From positions 1 to 47,184 of the forward strand of contig JAJYMM010000155.1 in the NCBI GenBank assembly GCA_021787035.1: 47,184 bases of DNA, written 5' to 3'. The first letter of the stretch is position 1. Every line of letters starts with the position of its first letter. The position numbers and the translations under genes were made by a program. Positions 26,145-34,407 of the stretch are shown here, piece by piece. The notes under the pieces were generated by a model. It made no database searches, had not been told where the DNA came from, and saw only the letters and a program-made list of their open reading frames with translations. Origin of the DNA: Actinomycetes bacterium. GTDB lineage: Bacteria > Actinomycetota > Acidimicrobiia > Acidimicrobiales > Palsa-688.

Positions 26145-26182
26145 ATGCTACGGTACTACGGTCGCTATGACAACGTTGTCCA
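26145..26182 (-). promoter_or_regulatory. Importer promoter with perfect LacI-type operator at the -35
   Basis: Minus strand: TTGTCA (26173-26168), 17-bp spacer, TAGCAT (26150-26145). The 12-bp perfect palindrome GACAACGTTGTC (26169-26180) overlaps the -35. On the plus strand the same palindrome supplies TTGTCC (26176-26181) as a possible -35 for the LacI gene, with TAACAG 17 bp on. One bound repressor could therefore shut both directions. Confidence 0.6.
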
Positions 26183-26216
26183 CTGACAGGACCATTCGTA
26201 ACAGGTGAAGGCGAGC

Positions 26217-27284
26217 TTGTCAAGCAAGGGTCGGAGGGGTGCCGGGCGCCCGACAATGCGCGACGTGGCACTGGAGGCGAAGGTGAGCCTGAAGACAGTG
26301 TCGCGGGTCGTAAACGGTGAGAGCAGCGTTGCACCGGTCACCACTAAGCAGGTCCAGAAGGCTATTTCTCGGCTGGGCTACCTGCGCAACGAACATGCGA
26401 GGGCGCTACGCCAGCAGAGGGTGCTCCAGATGCTAGGGCTCGTCACCGAGGACGTGTCCAACCCCTTCTACTCGGCTATCGCCCGTGGTGTCGAGGAGGA
26501 GGTGCGCGACCGGGGGCTTCTCGTGGTCGCCGGGAGCTCCGACGAGGACCCCGCCCGGGAGCGGGCCTTGCTCGAGATGCTCTGCGAGCAGCGCGTCGCC
26601 GGTTTGCTCGTCGTGCCCACGCGCGGGGACCACGGCTTCCTCGCCCCTGAGATCGGCCATGGTACCGCTGTAGTGTTTGTCGACCGCCCACCGGACAACC
26701 TTGGCGCCGATACCGTACTACTTGACAATTTCGGAGGGGCTAGGAGCGGGGTCGAACACCTGCTGTCCTACGGGCACCGCCGGGTGGGTTTCGTCGGTGA
26801 CTTGCCAGACATCTACACGACCGCGGAGCGATTGCGTGGCTACGAAGTTGCCTTGGCCGATGCCGGCATCGACGCAGGGCACGCACCAGTGCGCCTCGGG
26901 TGCCACGACAGCAGGAGCGCAGCGGCGGCCGTTCGGGAGTTATTGGAGCTCCCGGACCCGCCCACGGCGCTTTTTGCATGCAACAACCGCATCACTTTCG
27001 GTGCTCTCCAGTGTTTTGGTGCCATGTCCCGGCCGGTGGCCCTTGTCGGCTTTGACGACTTCGAGCTTGCGCCCCTGCTCTCGCCGCCAGTGACGGTTGT
27101 ATCCTACGACCAAGCCGAGGTCGGCCGCAGGGCGGCGCGCTTGGTCTGTGATCGGATCGACGGCATGAACGGGCCCCCACGAAAGAGCGTGATCCCTACG
27201 ACGGTTGTCGCCCGAGGGTCGGGCGAGTTAAAAGCGCGGCAAGTCGCGGCCCCAAGGCGCCGGCCTGCTCGCACGCGTGGCTGA
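26217..27284 (+). CDS. LacI-family transcriptional regulator
   Basis: 355 residues from TTG 26217, preceded by GAAGG; GTG 26205 is the alternative and lacks a ribosome site. Helix-turn-helix PTMRDVALEAKVSLKTVSRV near residues 12-32, then hinge and sensor domain (LGLVTEDVSNPFYSA, later VALVGFDDFEL). It is divergent from the ABC importer and its stop overlaps the start of the FGGY kinase gene, so it is expressed with the catabolic kinases and very likely binds the palindrome at 26169-26180. Confidence 0.9.
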   Translation: MSSKGRRGAGRPTMRDVALEAKVSLKTVSRVVNGESSVAPVTTKQVQKAISRLGYLRNEHARALRQQRVLQMLGLVTEDVSNPFYSAIARGVEEEVRDRGLLVVAGSSDEDPARERALLEMLCEQRVAGLLVVPTRGDHGFLAPEIGHGTAVVFVDRPPDNLGADTVLLDNFGGARSGVEHLLSYGHRRVGFVGDLPDIYTTAERLRGYEVALADAGIDAGHAPVRLGCHDSRSAAAAVRELLELPDPPTALFACNNRITFGALQCFGAMSRPVALVGFDDFELAPLLSPPVTVVSYDQAEVGRRAARLVCDRIDGMNGPPRKSVIPTTVVARGSGELKARQVAAPRRRPARTRG

Positions 27285-28710
27285 AGTGGCGGGCCCACGC
27301 GATCTCCTTCTTGGAGTGGACATCGGGACGACGCGGACCAAGGCGGCAGTCTTGGATGTCGACGGGCGTGAGCTCTCCTGGGGAAGCGCTCCTACCCCGT
27401 GGGAACAAGTGGCCACAGGTGCCGAGACGAGTGCGCTCGGTCTGCTGTCGGCGGTGTTTAGGGCCACCGCCCAAGCTCTTGAAGCTGCGCCCCCGGGGCC
27501 GGTAGTGGGGGCGGGCGTCACGAGCATGGCCGAGACGGCCGTGTTCTTGGACAAACACGGCCGCCCTTGTGGTCCCTCGATCGTCTGGTACGACACCCGT
27601 GGGGAGGAGGAGGCGTCCGCTCTCGAGGAAGCCTTCGGAGGCGACGGTTTCGCTCGCCACACAGGGCTTCCTGCGTCCGCGTTGTGCACCTTGGCCAAAT
27701 TGAAGTGGCTCTCTCGGCAAGGTTGGCCAGCCCCGGCGAGAGTCATGAGCGTGGCAGATTGGGTGGTGCACGCCCTCGGCGGGGAGCAGGCTTCCGAGGC
27801 CTCCCTTGCATCTAGGACCGGAGCGGTCGATGTCCCAGGCCGGCGGTGGTGGGACGATGCGATCGAGTGGTCTGGTGTACCGCGAGGCTCCTTCCCGCGT
27901 CTCGTCCAGGCGGGGGAAAGGGTGGGTAAGGCCCATCTGGACCAGGCCAGGGACCTCGCCCCCGGCTCAGGTGGTGCTTGGGTCAGTCCTGTGGCAAGTC
28001 TCTCGTCTGCCCTTGGGCGTCTCGAAGGTGCCGCTCTCACCTCGGCGGGCCACGACCACCTCTCGGCGGCAGCCGGCACGGGAGCCATCACGGCGGCGCA
28101 AGTGCTGGACTCTTGCGGTACGTCTGAAGCCATCGTCCGAGCCGTCACCCCTCTTGACGGGGACGCCACCGCCCAGGCGGTTAGCGTTGGGCTCTGCGTC
28201 AGTTGGCATGCCGTGCCGGGCCACGACGCCTTGCTCATAGGTCACCCGTTGGGCTTGTTGCTTGACCGTCTGCTGCGGCTCATCGGCGTGGCCGGCGCTC
28301 CGGCTGTCGACCGGCTTGACGACCGCGCCCGGGCCGTCGCCCCCGGGCGCCTTCGCGTGGTTAGCAATGGTTTTTTTGAGGACCCTTCTATCACTGGCCT
28401 TCACCCCGATGTGACCCCCGAGGCCCTCTGGAGTGCTGCCATGGAAGTGGTCGTTTCCAACGCCGCCCGAGCGGTCGAGGTTGCGAGCGCCTTCGCCGGC
28501 CCGGCAGAAGAACTCGTGTTCTCCGGCGGCTGGGCCAATTGCACCGGCCTCCGGCGCCGCAGGCTTGAGCTGCTCCCCACGGCGCGTTGGCCGGCAGTCG
28601 GCGAGGCGGGCGCCAGGGGGGCGGCATTGTTCGGTGGCTGTGCCGCCGGGCTGTTCGAGGGGCCGGGACAGTTCCCACTTCCTGCCGACAGACAGCTCTT
28701 CCCGGCTTGA
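27277..28710 (+). CDS. FGGY-family carbohydrate kinase
   Basis: 477 residues from GTG 27277, overlapping the LacI gene by 8 bp. Actin-like ATPase fold: phosphate-1 motif GVDIGTTRTKAAVLD (13-27), SIVWYDTRG, a GHDHLSAAAG loop with the likely catalytic Asp, and the adenosine-side FSGGWANC near the end. It phosphorylates a sugar or polyol with ATP. The sequence is not clearly xylulokinase, glycerol kinase or LsrK, so the substrate is open. The neighbouring DhaK, DhaL and aldolase genes suggest a ketose later cleaved to dihydroxyacetone. Confidence 0.88.
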   Translation: MAEVAGPRDLLLGVDIGTTRTKAAVLDVDGRELSWGSAPTPWEQVATGAETSALGLLSAVFRATAQALEAAPPGPVVGAGVTSMAETAVFLDKHGRPCGPSIVWYDTRGEEEASALEEAFGGDGFARHTGLPASALCTLAKLKWLSRQGWPAPARVMSVADWVVHALGGEQASEASLASRTGAVDVPGRRWWDDAIEWSGVPRGSFPRLVQAGERVGKAHLDQARDLAPGSGGAWVSPVASLSSALGRLEGAALTSAGHDHLSAAAGTGAITAAQVLDSCGTSEAIVRAVTPLDGDATAQAVSVGLCVSWHAVPGHDALLIGHPLGLLLDRLLRLIGVAGAPAVDRLDDRARAVAPGRLRVVSNGFFEDPSITGLHPDVTPEALWSAAMEVVVSNAARAVEVASAFAGPAEELVFSGGWANCTGLRRRRLELLPTARWPAVGEAGARGAALFGGCAAGLFEGPGQFPLPADRQLFPA

Positions 28711-28721
28711 GGCGCGCAAAG

Positions 28722-29732
28722 ATGGCAGCCATGCCGATGCAGAAGATCATCAACGAACCGAAGGCCTTCGTCGACGAGATGCTTGAAGGCCTCCTTCTTG
28801 CACACCCGTCACACCTCCGTTCCCCGGCCCCACGGGTGCTCGTGCGTGCCGACGCGCCCCGCAAGGGCAAGGTGGCCATCGTGACCGGGGGAGGCTCGGG
28901 CCACCTACCGCTTTTTTTGGGCTACGTGGGCCATGGCCTCGCTGACGCCGTGGCCGTCGGTGATGTCTTTTCTTCCCCGAGCGCGCAGCAGATCTCGGAG
29001 GCGACGGTGGCCGTGGACGGCGGCGCCGGTGTCCTTTACCTATACGGTAATTACTCCGGGGATGTTATGAACTTCGATATGGCTGGCGAGCTGTACTCCT
29101 CTGGTGAGACGGCCATCCTCACGATGCTCGCCGCCGACGATGTGGCGTCGGCTCCCCGCGGCTCGGAGGCCCGGCGGCGCGGCATAGCTGGGATCGCTTT
29201 CCTGTACAAGGTGGCTGGGGCAAAGGCCGAGGAGGGAGCTTCGCTCGACGAGGTGGTTGCCGTTGCGCAGCGCGCGTCCGACGGCCTGCGCTCCATGGGC
29301 GTCGCCCTCTCGCCGTGCGTGCTGCCCGCTGCAGGAAAGGCGACCTTCGACTTGCCCGCTGGGCAGATGGAGATCGGCATGGGTATCCATGGCGAGCCGG
29401 GGACCCGCCGCGGGCGCCTTGAAAGTGCGTCGGAGATAGCATCGGACCTCGCCCGCCAGGTGCTAGCCGACCTGCCCTACGAGGCAGGTGACGAGGTGGC
29501 GGTCCTCGTGAACGGGCTCGGCGCGACCCCACGCGAAGAGCTATATGTACTGTTCCGTTCGTTGCACTCGCAGCTGTCCTCCGCCAAAATCGAGGTCCGG
29601 CGGGCGTGGGTGGGAGAGTACGCGACGAGCCTCGAGATGGCGGGCGCATCGGTGTCGCTCCTCAGGCTGGACGCTGAGCTCCTGCGACTGATCGACGCGC
29701 CGTGTGAGTCGCCGTTTCTGGTGAGGCGCTGA
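28722..29732 (+). CDS. dhaK: Dihydroxyacetone kinase subunit DhaK-like
   Basis: 336 residues from ATG 28722, 11 bp after the kinase stop, with GAGG upstream. The Dak1 domain starts QKIINEPKAFVDEML and has GGGSGH (56-61), GDVFSSPSAQQ, YGNYSGDVMNF and GMGIHGEPG. His223 in the last motif is the residue that binds the substrate carbonyl covalently in DhaK. It acts with the DhaL-like product 5 bp downstream. No DhaM/PTS gene is present, so ATP is the likely phosphate donor. Relatives such as L-erythrulose kinase (LerK) use other ketoses, so the substrate is an inference. Confidence 0.9.
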   Translation: MAAMPMQKIINEPKAFVDEMLEGLLLAHPSHLRSPAPRVLVRADAPRKGKVAIVTGGGSGHLPLFLGYVGHGLADAVAVGDVFSSPSAQQISEATVAVDGGAGVLYLYGNYSGDVMNFDMAGELYSSGETAILTMLAADDVASAPRGSEARRRGIAGIAFLYKVAGAKAEEGASLDEVVAVAQRASDGLRSMGVALSPCVLPAAGKATFDLPAGQMEIGMGIHGEPGTRRGRLESASEIASDLARQVLADLPYEAGDEVAVLVNGLGATPREELYVLFRSLHSQLSSAKIEVRRAWVGEYATSLEMAGASVSLLRLDAELLRLIDAPCESPFLVRR

Positions 29733-29737
29733 CTGTT

Positions 29738-30397
29738 ATGGCCTCTTCGGCTCTAGCGAGGGCATTGTCGGCTGCGGCCGCAGCCCTTTTGTCCAAAGCC
29801 GACGACCTCAACCGCCTCGACGGCTACGCGGGCGACGGGGACCTCGGTATCACAATGAGCGAGGTCGCCAGGGTTCTCGAGGAAGAATCGGCCGAGGTGG
29901 GGACCAACGGTCCGGGCGCTGGCGAGGCGGGCGGAACGGGAGCGGCCCAGCTGCTCAGTTCCTGCGGGTCGGCGATCGCAAGGCGGGCGCCGTCAACGAT
30001 GGGGACCCTCACGGCCACCGCGTTCCTGAGAGCTGCCAAGGCGGTCGCCAGCGAGGGAGCCTCGGAGGTCGGGCTCGCCGAGCGGTGTTTCGCCGCCGCC
30101 ATGGAGGGCGTTCAGGCGCGAGGGAAGGCCTCCCTCGGCGACCGGACGGTCCTTGACGGGCTCGACGCTGTTTGCACGAGCCTCAGAACCTCGCTCGGGG
30201 CCGGTGTGGTGTTGAGCGAGGCGCTCCGCAGCGCCGCTCGTGCCTCATCGCTAGCCGCGGAAGCCTCCAAATCGATGGTGCCCAAGGCAGGGCGGGCTAG
30301 TTGGGTGCCGGAGCGGGCACTCGGGCACCCAGACGCGGGCTGCCAAGCACTTGCCATCGCTTTGGGGGCCGTAGCAGAGAGCCTTGAGGAAGGCTAG
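29738..30397 (+). CDS. dhaL: Dihydroxyacetone kinase subunit DhaL-like
   Basis: 219 residues from ATG 29738. The Dak2 nucleotide-binding domain has the three magnesium-binding Asp residues with normal spacing in LDGYAGDGDLGITM (Asp28, Asp33, Asp35), then STMGTLTATAF and LGDRTVLDGLDA. The usual GDGDHG/GDGDTG motif reads GDGDLG here, losing the common His or Thr. It supplies the ATP site for the DhaK-like subunit. Last gene of the operon; it converges on the aldolase gene 62 bp away with no clear terminator between. Confidence 0.88.
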   Translation: MASSALARALSAAAAALLSKADDLNRLDGYAGDGDLGITMSEVARVLEEESAEVGTNGPGAGEAGGTGAAQLLSSCGSAIARRAPSTMGTLTATAFLRAAKAVASEGASEVGLAERCFAAAMEGVQARGKASLGDRTVLDGLDAVCTSLRTSLGAGVVLSEALRSAARASSLAAEASKSMVPKAGRASWVPERALGHPDAGCQALAIALGAVAESLEEG

Positions 30398-30458
30398 AAG
30401 CTCGCCTCGAAAACGGTGAAGATGGCCCGACCGCGAGCAGCTGCCCTCTCCGGCTCCG

Positions 30459-31265
30459 TCAAGAAGCGTGGACGATCGCCGAAAGCTGGTTGAGCAGTTC
30501 GGCTGCTTCGGCCCGCGGCCTCTGCCAGACCCGGCGGCCGATGACGATGCCGCTAGCACCCGCTTTCATTGCGTCCGCCACCATCGAGACGAGCTCTTCG
30601 GTGGTACCAGATTTAGGGCCGCCCAACATGACTACCGGGACGTGGAGGTCCTGGCACCAGGCTTCGAGCGTCGCAGGGTCGCCCGGGTAAGCGACCTTCA
30701 ATATGTCCGCGCCGATCTCCATCGCAACACGGCAGCCGTCGGCCTCGATCCTCACCGCCTCAGGGCCACGCTCCATCTCGTAGGCGATCGGCTCGACCAT
30801 CACCGGGATGCCGAAGGGGGCGGCGGCTTCGATGACGGAGGAGACCATGGAGACAATGGGGGCACGCGCTGGGAGCGGGAGGTTCCAGGGCATGAGCACC
30901 TTGACGGCGTCGACCCCGAGCGCTGCAGCCATCTGTAGCGTCCCGATCATGGCAGGGTGGCCGGCGTCGCCCCCGTTCCAGTAGGAGTCGATGGTCAAAA
31001 GCCGGGCCTTCGCTCCAGGGTGACCGAAGAGCCTGGCGCTCCGGGACGCCACGCCCGGGCCTATCAAGAAGCCGTCGCAAGATAGTGACGAGAAGCTCTC
31101 GAGGGCGGCGACCGGGTCCTCCAGGCCTGGTACGCGCCCGAGCATACTGCCGTGGTCGAGCGGCAGGACAACGGTCCTGCCGTCGGAGCCGAAGATCCGT
31201 CCCATGCGGTAATCCTTACCTGCTTGGGCTGGTGTGGTTGTCTCGAGCTTTGCGGTCGGGGCCAT
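30459..31265 (-). CDS. Class I aldolase, DeoC/FbaB/LsrF family
   Basis: 268 residues from ATG 31265. TIM-barrel aldolase of the PF01791 type: VVLPLDHGSMLG, the strand DAVKVLMPWN, PVMVEPIAYEME, the Schiff-base Lys190 in ADILKVAYPGD, VVMLGGPKSG and the phosphate-binding SGIVIGRRVWQRP. It would cleave or form a C-C bond of a phosphorylated ketose; LsrF-like thiolase activity is an alternative. It faces the kinase operon. No ribosome site is seen, but TAGGAT lies 6 nt before the ATG, fitting a leaderless message. Confidence 0.85.
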   Translation of the reverse strand: MAPTAKLETTTPAQAGKDYRMGRIFGSDGRTVVLPLDHGSMLGRVPGLEDPVAALESFSSLSCDGFLIGPGVASRSARLFGHPGAKARLLTIDSYWNGGDAGHPAMIGTLQMAAALGVDAVKVLMPWNLPLPARAPIVSMVSSVIEAAAPFGIPVMVEPIAYEMERGPEAVRIEADGCRVAMEIGADILKVAYPGDPATLEAWCQDLHVPVVMLGGPKSGTTEELVSMVADAMKAGASGIVIGRRVWQRPRAEAAELLNQLSAIVHAS

Positions 31266-31271
31266 GGCCTG

Positions 31272-31307
31272 ATCCTACTGGAGCCCGTGGGCGCTAGCTT
31301 GCGCAAG
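31272..31307 (-). promoter_or_regulatory. Aldolase promoter candidate with palindrome CTTGCGCAAG
   Basis: TAGGAT (31277-31272, minus strand) lies 6 nt before the aldolase ATG. A perfect 10-bp palindrome (31298-31307) covers the expected -35 position, which itself is poor. It also lies 28 bp before the GH5 start, so it might serve both genes. Confidence 0.35.
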
Positions 31308-31334
31308 GTCGAGGCGAGGTACGAAGATGTAAGC

Positions 31335-32735
31335 ATGGGAGGGTCGGCATGGCTGGCGGTAGAGGGTTCGCGATTGGTAAACGGATCTGGAGAAAGTGTT
31401 GTGCTCCGCGGTGTCTCGGCCGGTGGCTGGCTCAACATGGAAAACTTCATTATCGGCTACCCCTCCACCGAATCTGCTTTTCGTGAATCCCTCCAACGAG
31501 CACTCGGCCCCCAACGCGCAGAGCTCCTCCTCGGGTCGGTCCTCGACAACTTTTTCATCGAAGACGACGTAGCCTTCTTGGCCGATCTCGGGGTCAATTC
31601 AGTCCGGGTGCCCGTCAACTACCACCACTTCGAAGACGATATGCGGCCACGGGAGATAAGGCCTGAGGGCTTTGCCCGGCTCGACCGCGCTGTCGAGATG
31701 TGCCGCGCTCACGGGATCTATACGATCCTCGACCTTCATGCCCTCCCCGGAGGGCAAAATCACCACTGGCACAGCGATAACCGCTGCCACAGGGCACTTT
31801 TTTGGGAACACCGGGATTTCCAAGACCGTGTGGCTACGCTTTGGGTCGCGCTCGCGAAGCACTACCGGGACGAGCCGTGGGTGGCCGGTTACAACCTGAT
31901 AAACGAACCGGCCGACGAGGAAGGCCACCGTTTAGCAGCTTTCTATCGGCGCTTGGAGGCTGAGATCCGGGCCGTCGACCCGAGGCACGTCCTGTTCCTC
32001 GATGGCAACCGCTACGCGAGAGAGTTCGAGACCTTCGGTCCGCCCCTACCCAACTCGGTCTACGCGGTGCACCAGTACCCCGCTCCCGGCGCGGCAAGCG
32101 GGGGACCGTACCCTGGGGAAACTCGTGGCCGGTACTACGACGCGGCCGTCGTCGCGCGGGAGTTCGATTCCCTTAATGACTACATGGCCGAGCACGGCGT
32201 CCCGACCTGGGTGGGGGAGCTCGGCCCGGTTTACACGGGCAAGGCCGCTGCCGAGCCCGAGCTCAGGCGTGGACGGCTCCGGTTACTGGCCGACCAGCTG
32301 CGCCTCTACCGTGAGCGCGCTGCGAGTTGGTCTCTTTGGACCTACAAGGATGTGGGTGTCCAGGGTGTAGTACGCGTGGGCGACAGCACTCCCTGGATGG
32401 TGCATACGGCCGAGATCCGGGCCAAGAAGGCGCGTTTGGGGGTGGATTCGTGGGGTCAAACCGGCGGTGAGCTCGCAGACATCATGGGGCCCTTGGCAGA
32501 GCGCATCGCCCAGGAGTTCCCTTCGTGGGAGCCTTACCCAGGCGGCTCCAAGCGCCACGCGGACCTCCTTGTCCAGCAGATCTTGTTGGCCGAGGGCCTC
32601 GTGGAGGAGTTCGGTGGCCTCTTTGCCGGCCTTTCGGACGACGAGCTCGTGGCTATGGGCCGGTCTTTTTCATTTCCCAACTGCACGGTAGACGAGGAGC
32701 TTTGCGCCGTCCTACGCGAGGCGCTGCCGGCCTGA
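31335..32735 (+). CDS. Glycoside hydrolase family 5 (exo-beta-glucanase/cellulase-like)
   Basis: 466 residues from ATG 31335; the open frame back to 31152 runs antisense through the aldolase gene. (beta/alpha)8 barrel: SVVLRGVSAGGWLNMENFI near the start, VNSVRVPVNY, ILDLHALPGGQNHHW, acid/base Glu in YNLINEPAD (about 191) and nucleophile Glu in WVGELGPVY (about 295). This is the clan-A arrangement. There is no signal peptide, so it probably works on imported beta-glucosides or oligosaccharides. The last about 80 residues are a helical extension of unknown role. Its stop is 4 bp from the convergent GH30 gene. Confidence 0.88.
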   Translation: MGGSAWLAVEGSRLVNGSGESVVLRGVSAGGWLNMENFIIGYPSTESAFRESLQRALGPQRAELLLGSVLDNFFIEDDVAFLADLGVNSVRVPVNYHHFEDDMRPREIRPEGFARLDRAVEMCRAHGIYTILDLHALPGGQNHHWHSDNRCHRALFWEHRDFQDRVATLWVALAKHYRDEPWVAGYNLINEPADEEGHRLAAFYRRLEAEIRAVDPRHVLFLDGNRYAREFETFGPPLPNSVYAVHQYPAPGAASGGPYPGETRGRYYDAAVVAREFDSLNDYMAEHGVPTWVGELGPVYTGKAAAEPELRRGRLRLLADQLRLYRERAASWSLWTYKDVGVQGVVRVGDSTPWMVHTAEIRAKKARLGVDSWGQTGGELADIMGPLAERIAQEFPSWEPYPGGSKRHADLLVQQILLAEGLVEEFGGLFAGLSDDELVAMGRSFSFPNCTVDEELCAVLREALPA

Positions 32736-32739
32736 GCGA

Positions 32740-34275
32740 TCAGTCGGTCGGTGCTCCAAAGAGCGCGGCCCGCTTTGCCGGGGGCCGCGGGGCGACGCCC
32801 ATCACGTAGCTAACCACGGCGCCGGCCAGCGCGGTGGTCGTAAAGCTGCCATTAGTAACCGTTACGGGTGGCTCTGTCGTCCCGTCGTCCGAGGCGTCTG
32901 TCAGGTAGGGCTGGGCCGAGGCGGTGGAACCCGGGAAGTCCGCGTTGGGCAAGGTGACGTGCACTTGAACATTAGAACTACCGTTGTTGACTAGGACGAC
33001 TACGGTGCCCTGTCCTTTGCGGAAAGCCACTGCTTCGAGGTTGGGGTCCGAGCTTGTGGTGGCGAGGCGGACGGCTCCGGGCCGCACGAAGCGGCTGAAC
33101 GCCCCGAAGGCCCACAACCGAGCGGCTGCCTGGTATGTGCCGGCCGTTGGGTCGCTCGGGGTGCCGAGGACTATGAGGCCCTCGTTGTCCCCGTTTTCCG
33201 TGTAGGTAGTCGTGCCCCACCAGTACAAGAAGGCGTTGACGTTTGCCGCGGTCAAAGCAGTGTAGATCCGGTCGGCCCAGCTGAGCCCCGACGCGCTCGT
33301 GCCGTCGTTCCAGGCCGGGTCCCATTTCTGGAACGTCGACCACTCGGTCTCCCAGACCGGACGCTTGGCGGTCAGCGGGAACGTCGGCGCCGAGGTGTAG
33401 CCGTGGCCCGTGATCAGGCCTATGTACCTGGCGGACTCGGGGTCGGAGAGCACGGCCTGGGTATACGCCTGCGCACCGTCGAAGCCCGTCGAGTTGGCCC
33501 AGCCTTCGGCGTCGCAGCAAGCCACGGTCGTCTGCAGCCTTGCCTTGTGGAGTGCGCGGCCGAGGTAGGGCACGAAGTTGGCTGCTTGGGCTGGGGTCAT
33601 CAACATGGAGGCGTAGCCCGGTGCGTTTTCGGGCTCGTTTACGAAGTCGACCGCCTTCAGGGGCAGGCCGGCCTTGGCGAAGTCCTTGGACTCGGCGGCC
33701 AGGTAGTTCGCGTAGGCCTGGCGAAAGTCACCTGCTGAGCATGTCTCGTGTGGTAGGCCGCAGAGGTACCCCCCGTTGTCCTGCGAGCCGTTGGTCTTGA
33801 ACTGGGCAGGGGCGCTCCAGGCGTCGCCGTAAAACGTGTGTACCCCAAACCTCTCGGCCTGCCGCCCGAGCCACTCCTGGTCGGACAGGCTGCCTGCTCC
33901 TCCATTAGCAGCGCTCGCGCCCAGGCCGAAGCGCACGATGTCCAAGCCGGCACCAGACGTCGGGCTGAACAACATGTCCAAGACCGCGCCCCGCACTGAC
34001 GCCGGCATGGCCTCGAGGTTGCCCACCTGCCCAAAGGCATCGGAAAAGCCGAAGCCATCGATCTTTTGGTATGTGGTCGTGCCCACTCTCACTTCCGCCG
34101 GCGCCGCCGTCGTCGCGCCTTGCGCGAAGCCGGTGGCCTCCATCCAGCTCGGAGCGCCGGTCGCGGAGGCCACCGCGGTCGGCACGATGAGCAGCGTCGT
34201 TGCGAGCGTGGCCGCCGCCCTGGCCAAGCTCTTGCCATGGTGGCGTGGCGGCAATTTACGTGACTGAGCGTGCAC
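32740..34275 (-). CDS. Secreted glycoside hydrolase family 30 (xylanase/beta-glycosidase-like)
   Basis: 511 residues from GTG 34275, preceded by GGGGAGG at 8 nt. Signal peptide about 1-40 (RAAATLATTLLIVPTAVASA). GH30 barrel: QKIDGFGFSDAFGQ, LDIVRFGLGA, acid/base Glu214 in DFVNEPENAPG and nucleophile Glu311 in VWETEWS. The C-terminal beta domain (about 410-500) is the side domain usual in GH30. Substrates in the family include glucuronoxylan, beta-1,6-glucan and glucosylceramide. The adjacent xylose isomerase and xylan-type operator favour a xylan substrate, as an inference. It is the only secreted enzyme of region 5. Confidence 0.88.
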   Translation of the reverse strand: MHAQSRKLPPRHHGKSLARAAATLATTLLIVPTAVASATGAPSWMEATGFAQGATTAAPAEVRVGTTTYQKIDGFGFSDAFGQVGNLEAMPASVRGAVLDMLFSPTSGAGLDIVRFGLGASAANGGAGSLSDQEWLGRQAERFGVHTFYGDAWSAPAQFKTNGSQDNGGYLCGLPHETCSAGDFRQAYANYLAAESKDFAKAGLPLKAVDFVNEPENAPGYASMLMTPAQAANFVPYLGRALHKARLQTTVACCDAEGWANSTGFDGAQAYTQAVLSDPESARYIGLITGHGYTSAPTFPLTAKRPVWETEWSTFQKWDPAWNDGTSASGLSWADRIYTALTAANVNAFLYWWGTTTYTENGDNEGLIVLGTPSDPTAGTYQAAARLWAFGAFSRFVRPGAVRLATTSSDPNLEAVAFRKGQGTVVVLVNNGSSNVQVHVTLPNADFPGSTASAQPYLTDASDDGTTEPPVTVTNGSFTTTALAGAVVSYVMGVAPRPPAKRAALFGAPTD

Positions 34276-34333
34276 GTTTGGGACCTCCCCTTCAAAGGTT
34301 CACTCATCCTGGCCGCAACATTCTCCCCAGTAA

Positions 34334-34344
34334 CGAAAGTTGCG
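34334..34344. promoter_or_regulatory. Xylan-type operator, one mismatch (CGAAAGTTGCG)
   Basis: Matches the palindrome CGAAAGTTTCG found upstream of the GH3 operon at 10 of 11 positions. It lies in the divergent gap between the GH30 gene and xylA. A TAGGCT hexamer at 34371-34376 is a possible xylA -10 just downstream. Confidence 0.5.
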
Positions 34345-34407
34345 GGCTCGCCCAGACTCTAGCTCGGCGGTAGGCTGCGAGCAACGCACGAAAGGCAGGA
34401 GGTTCAA

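Noticed and set aside
22997..31265. An autoinducer-2 (Lsr) system
   Set aside because: The binding protein, FGGY kinase and LsrF-type aldolase are suggestive, but LsrR and LsrG are absent, there is one permease instead of two, and DhaKL genes are present.
31152..31334. N-terminal extension of GH5
   Set aside because: Runs antisense through the aldolase N-terminus; GH5 similarity begins after ATG 31335.
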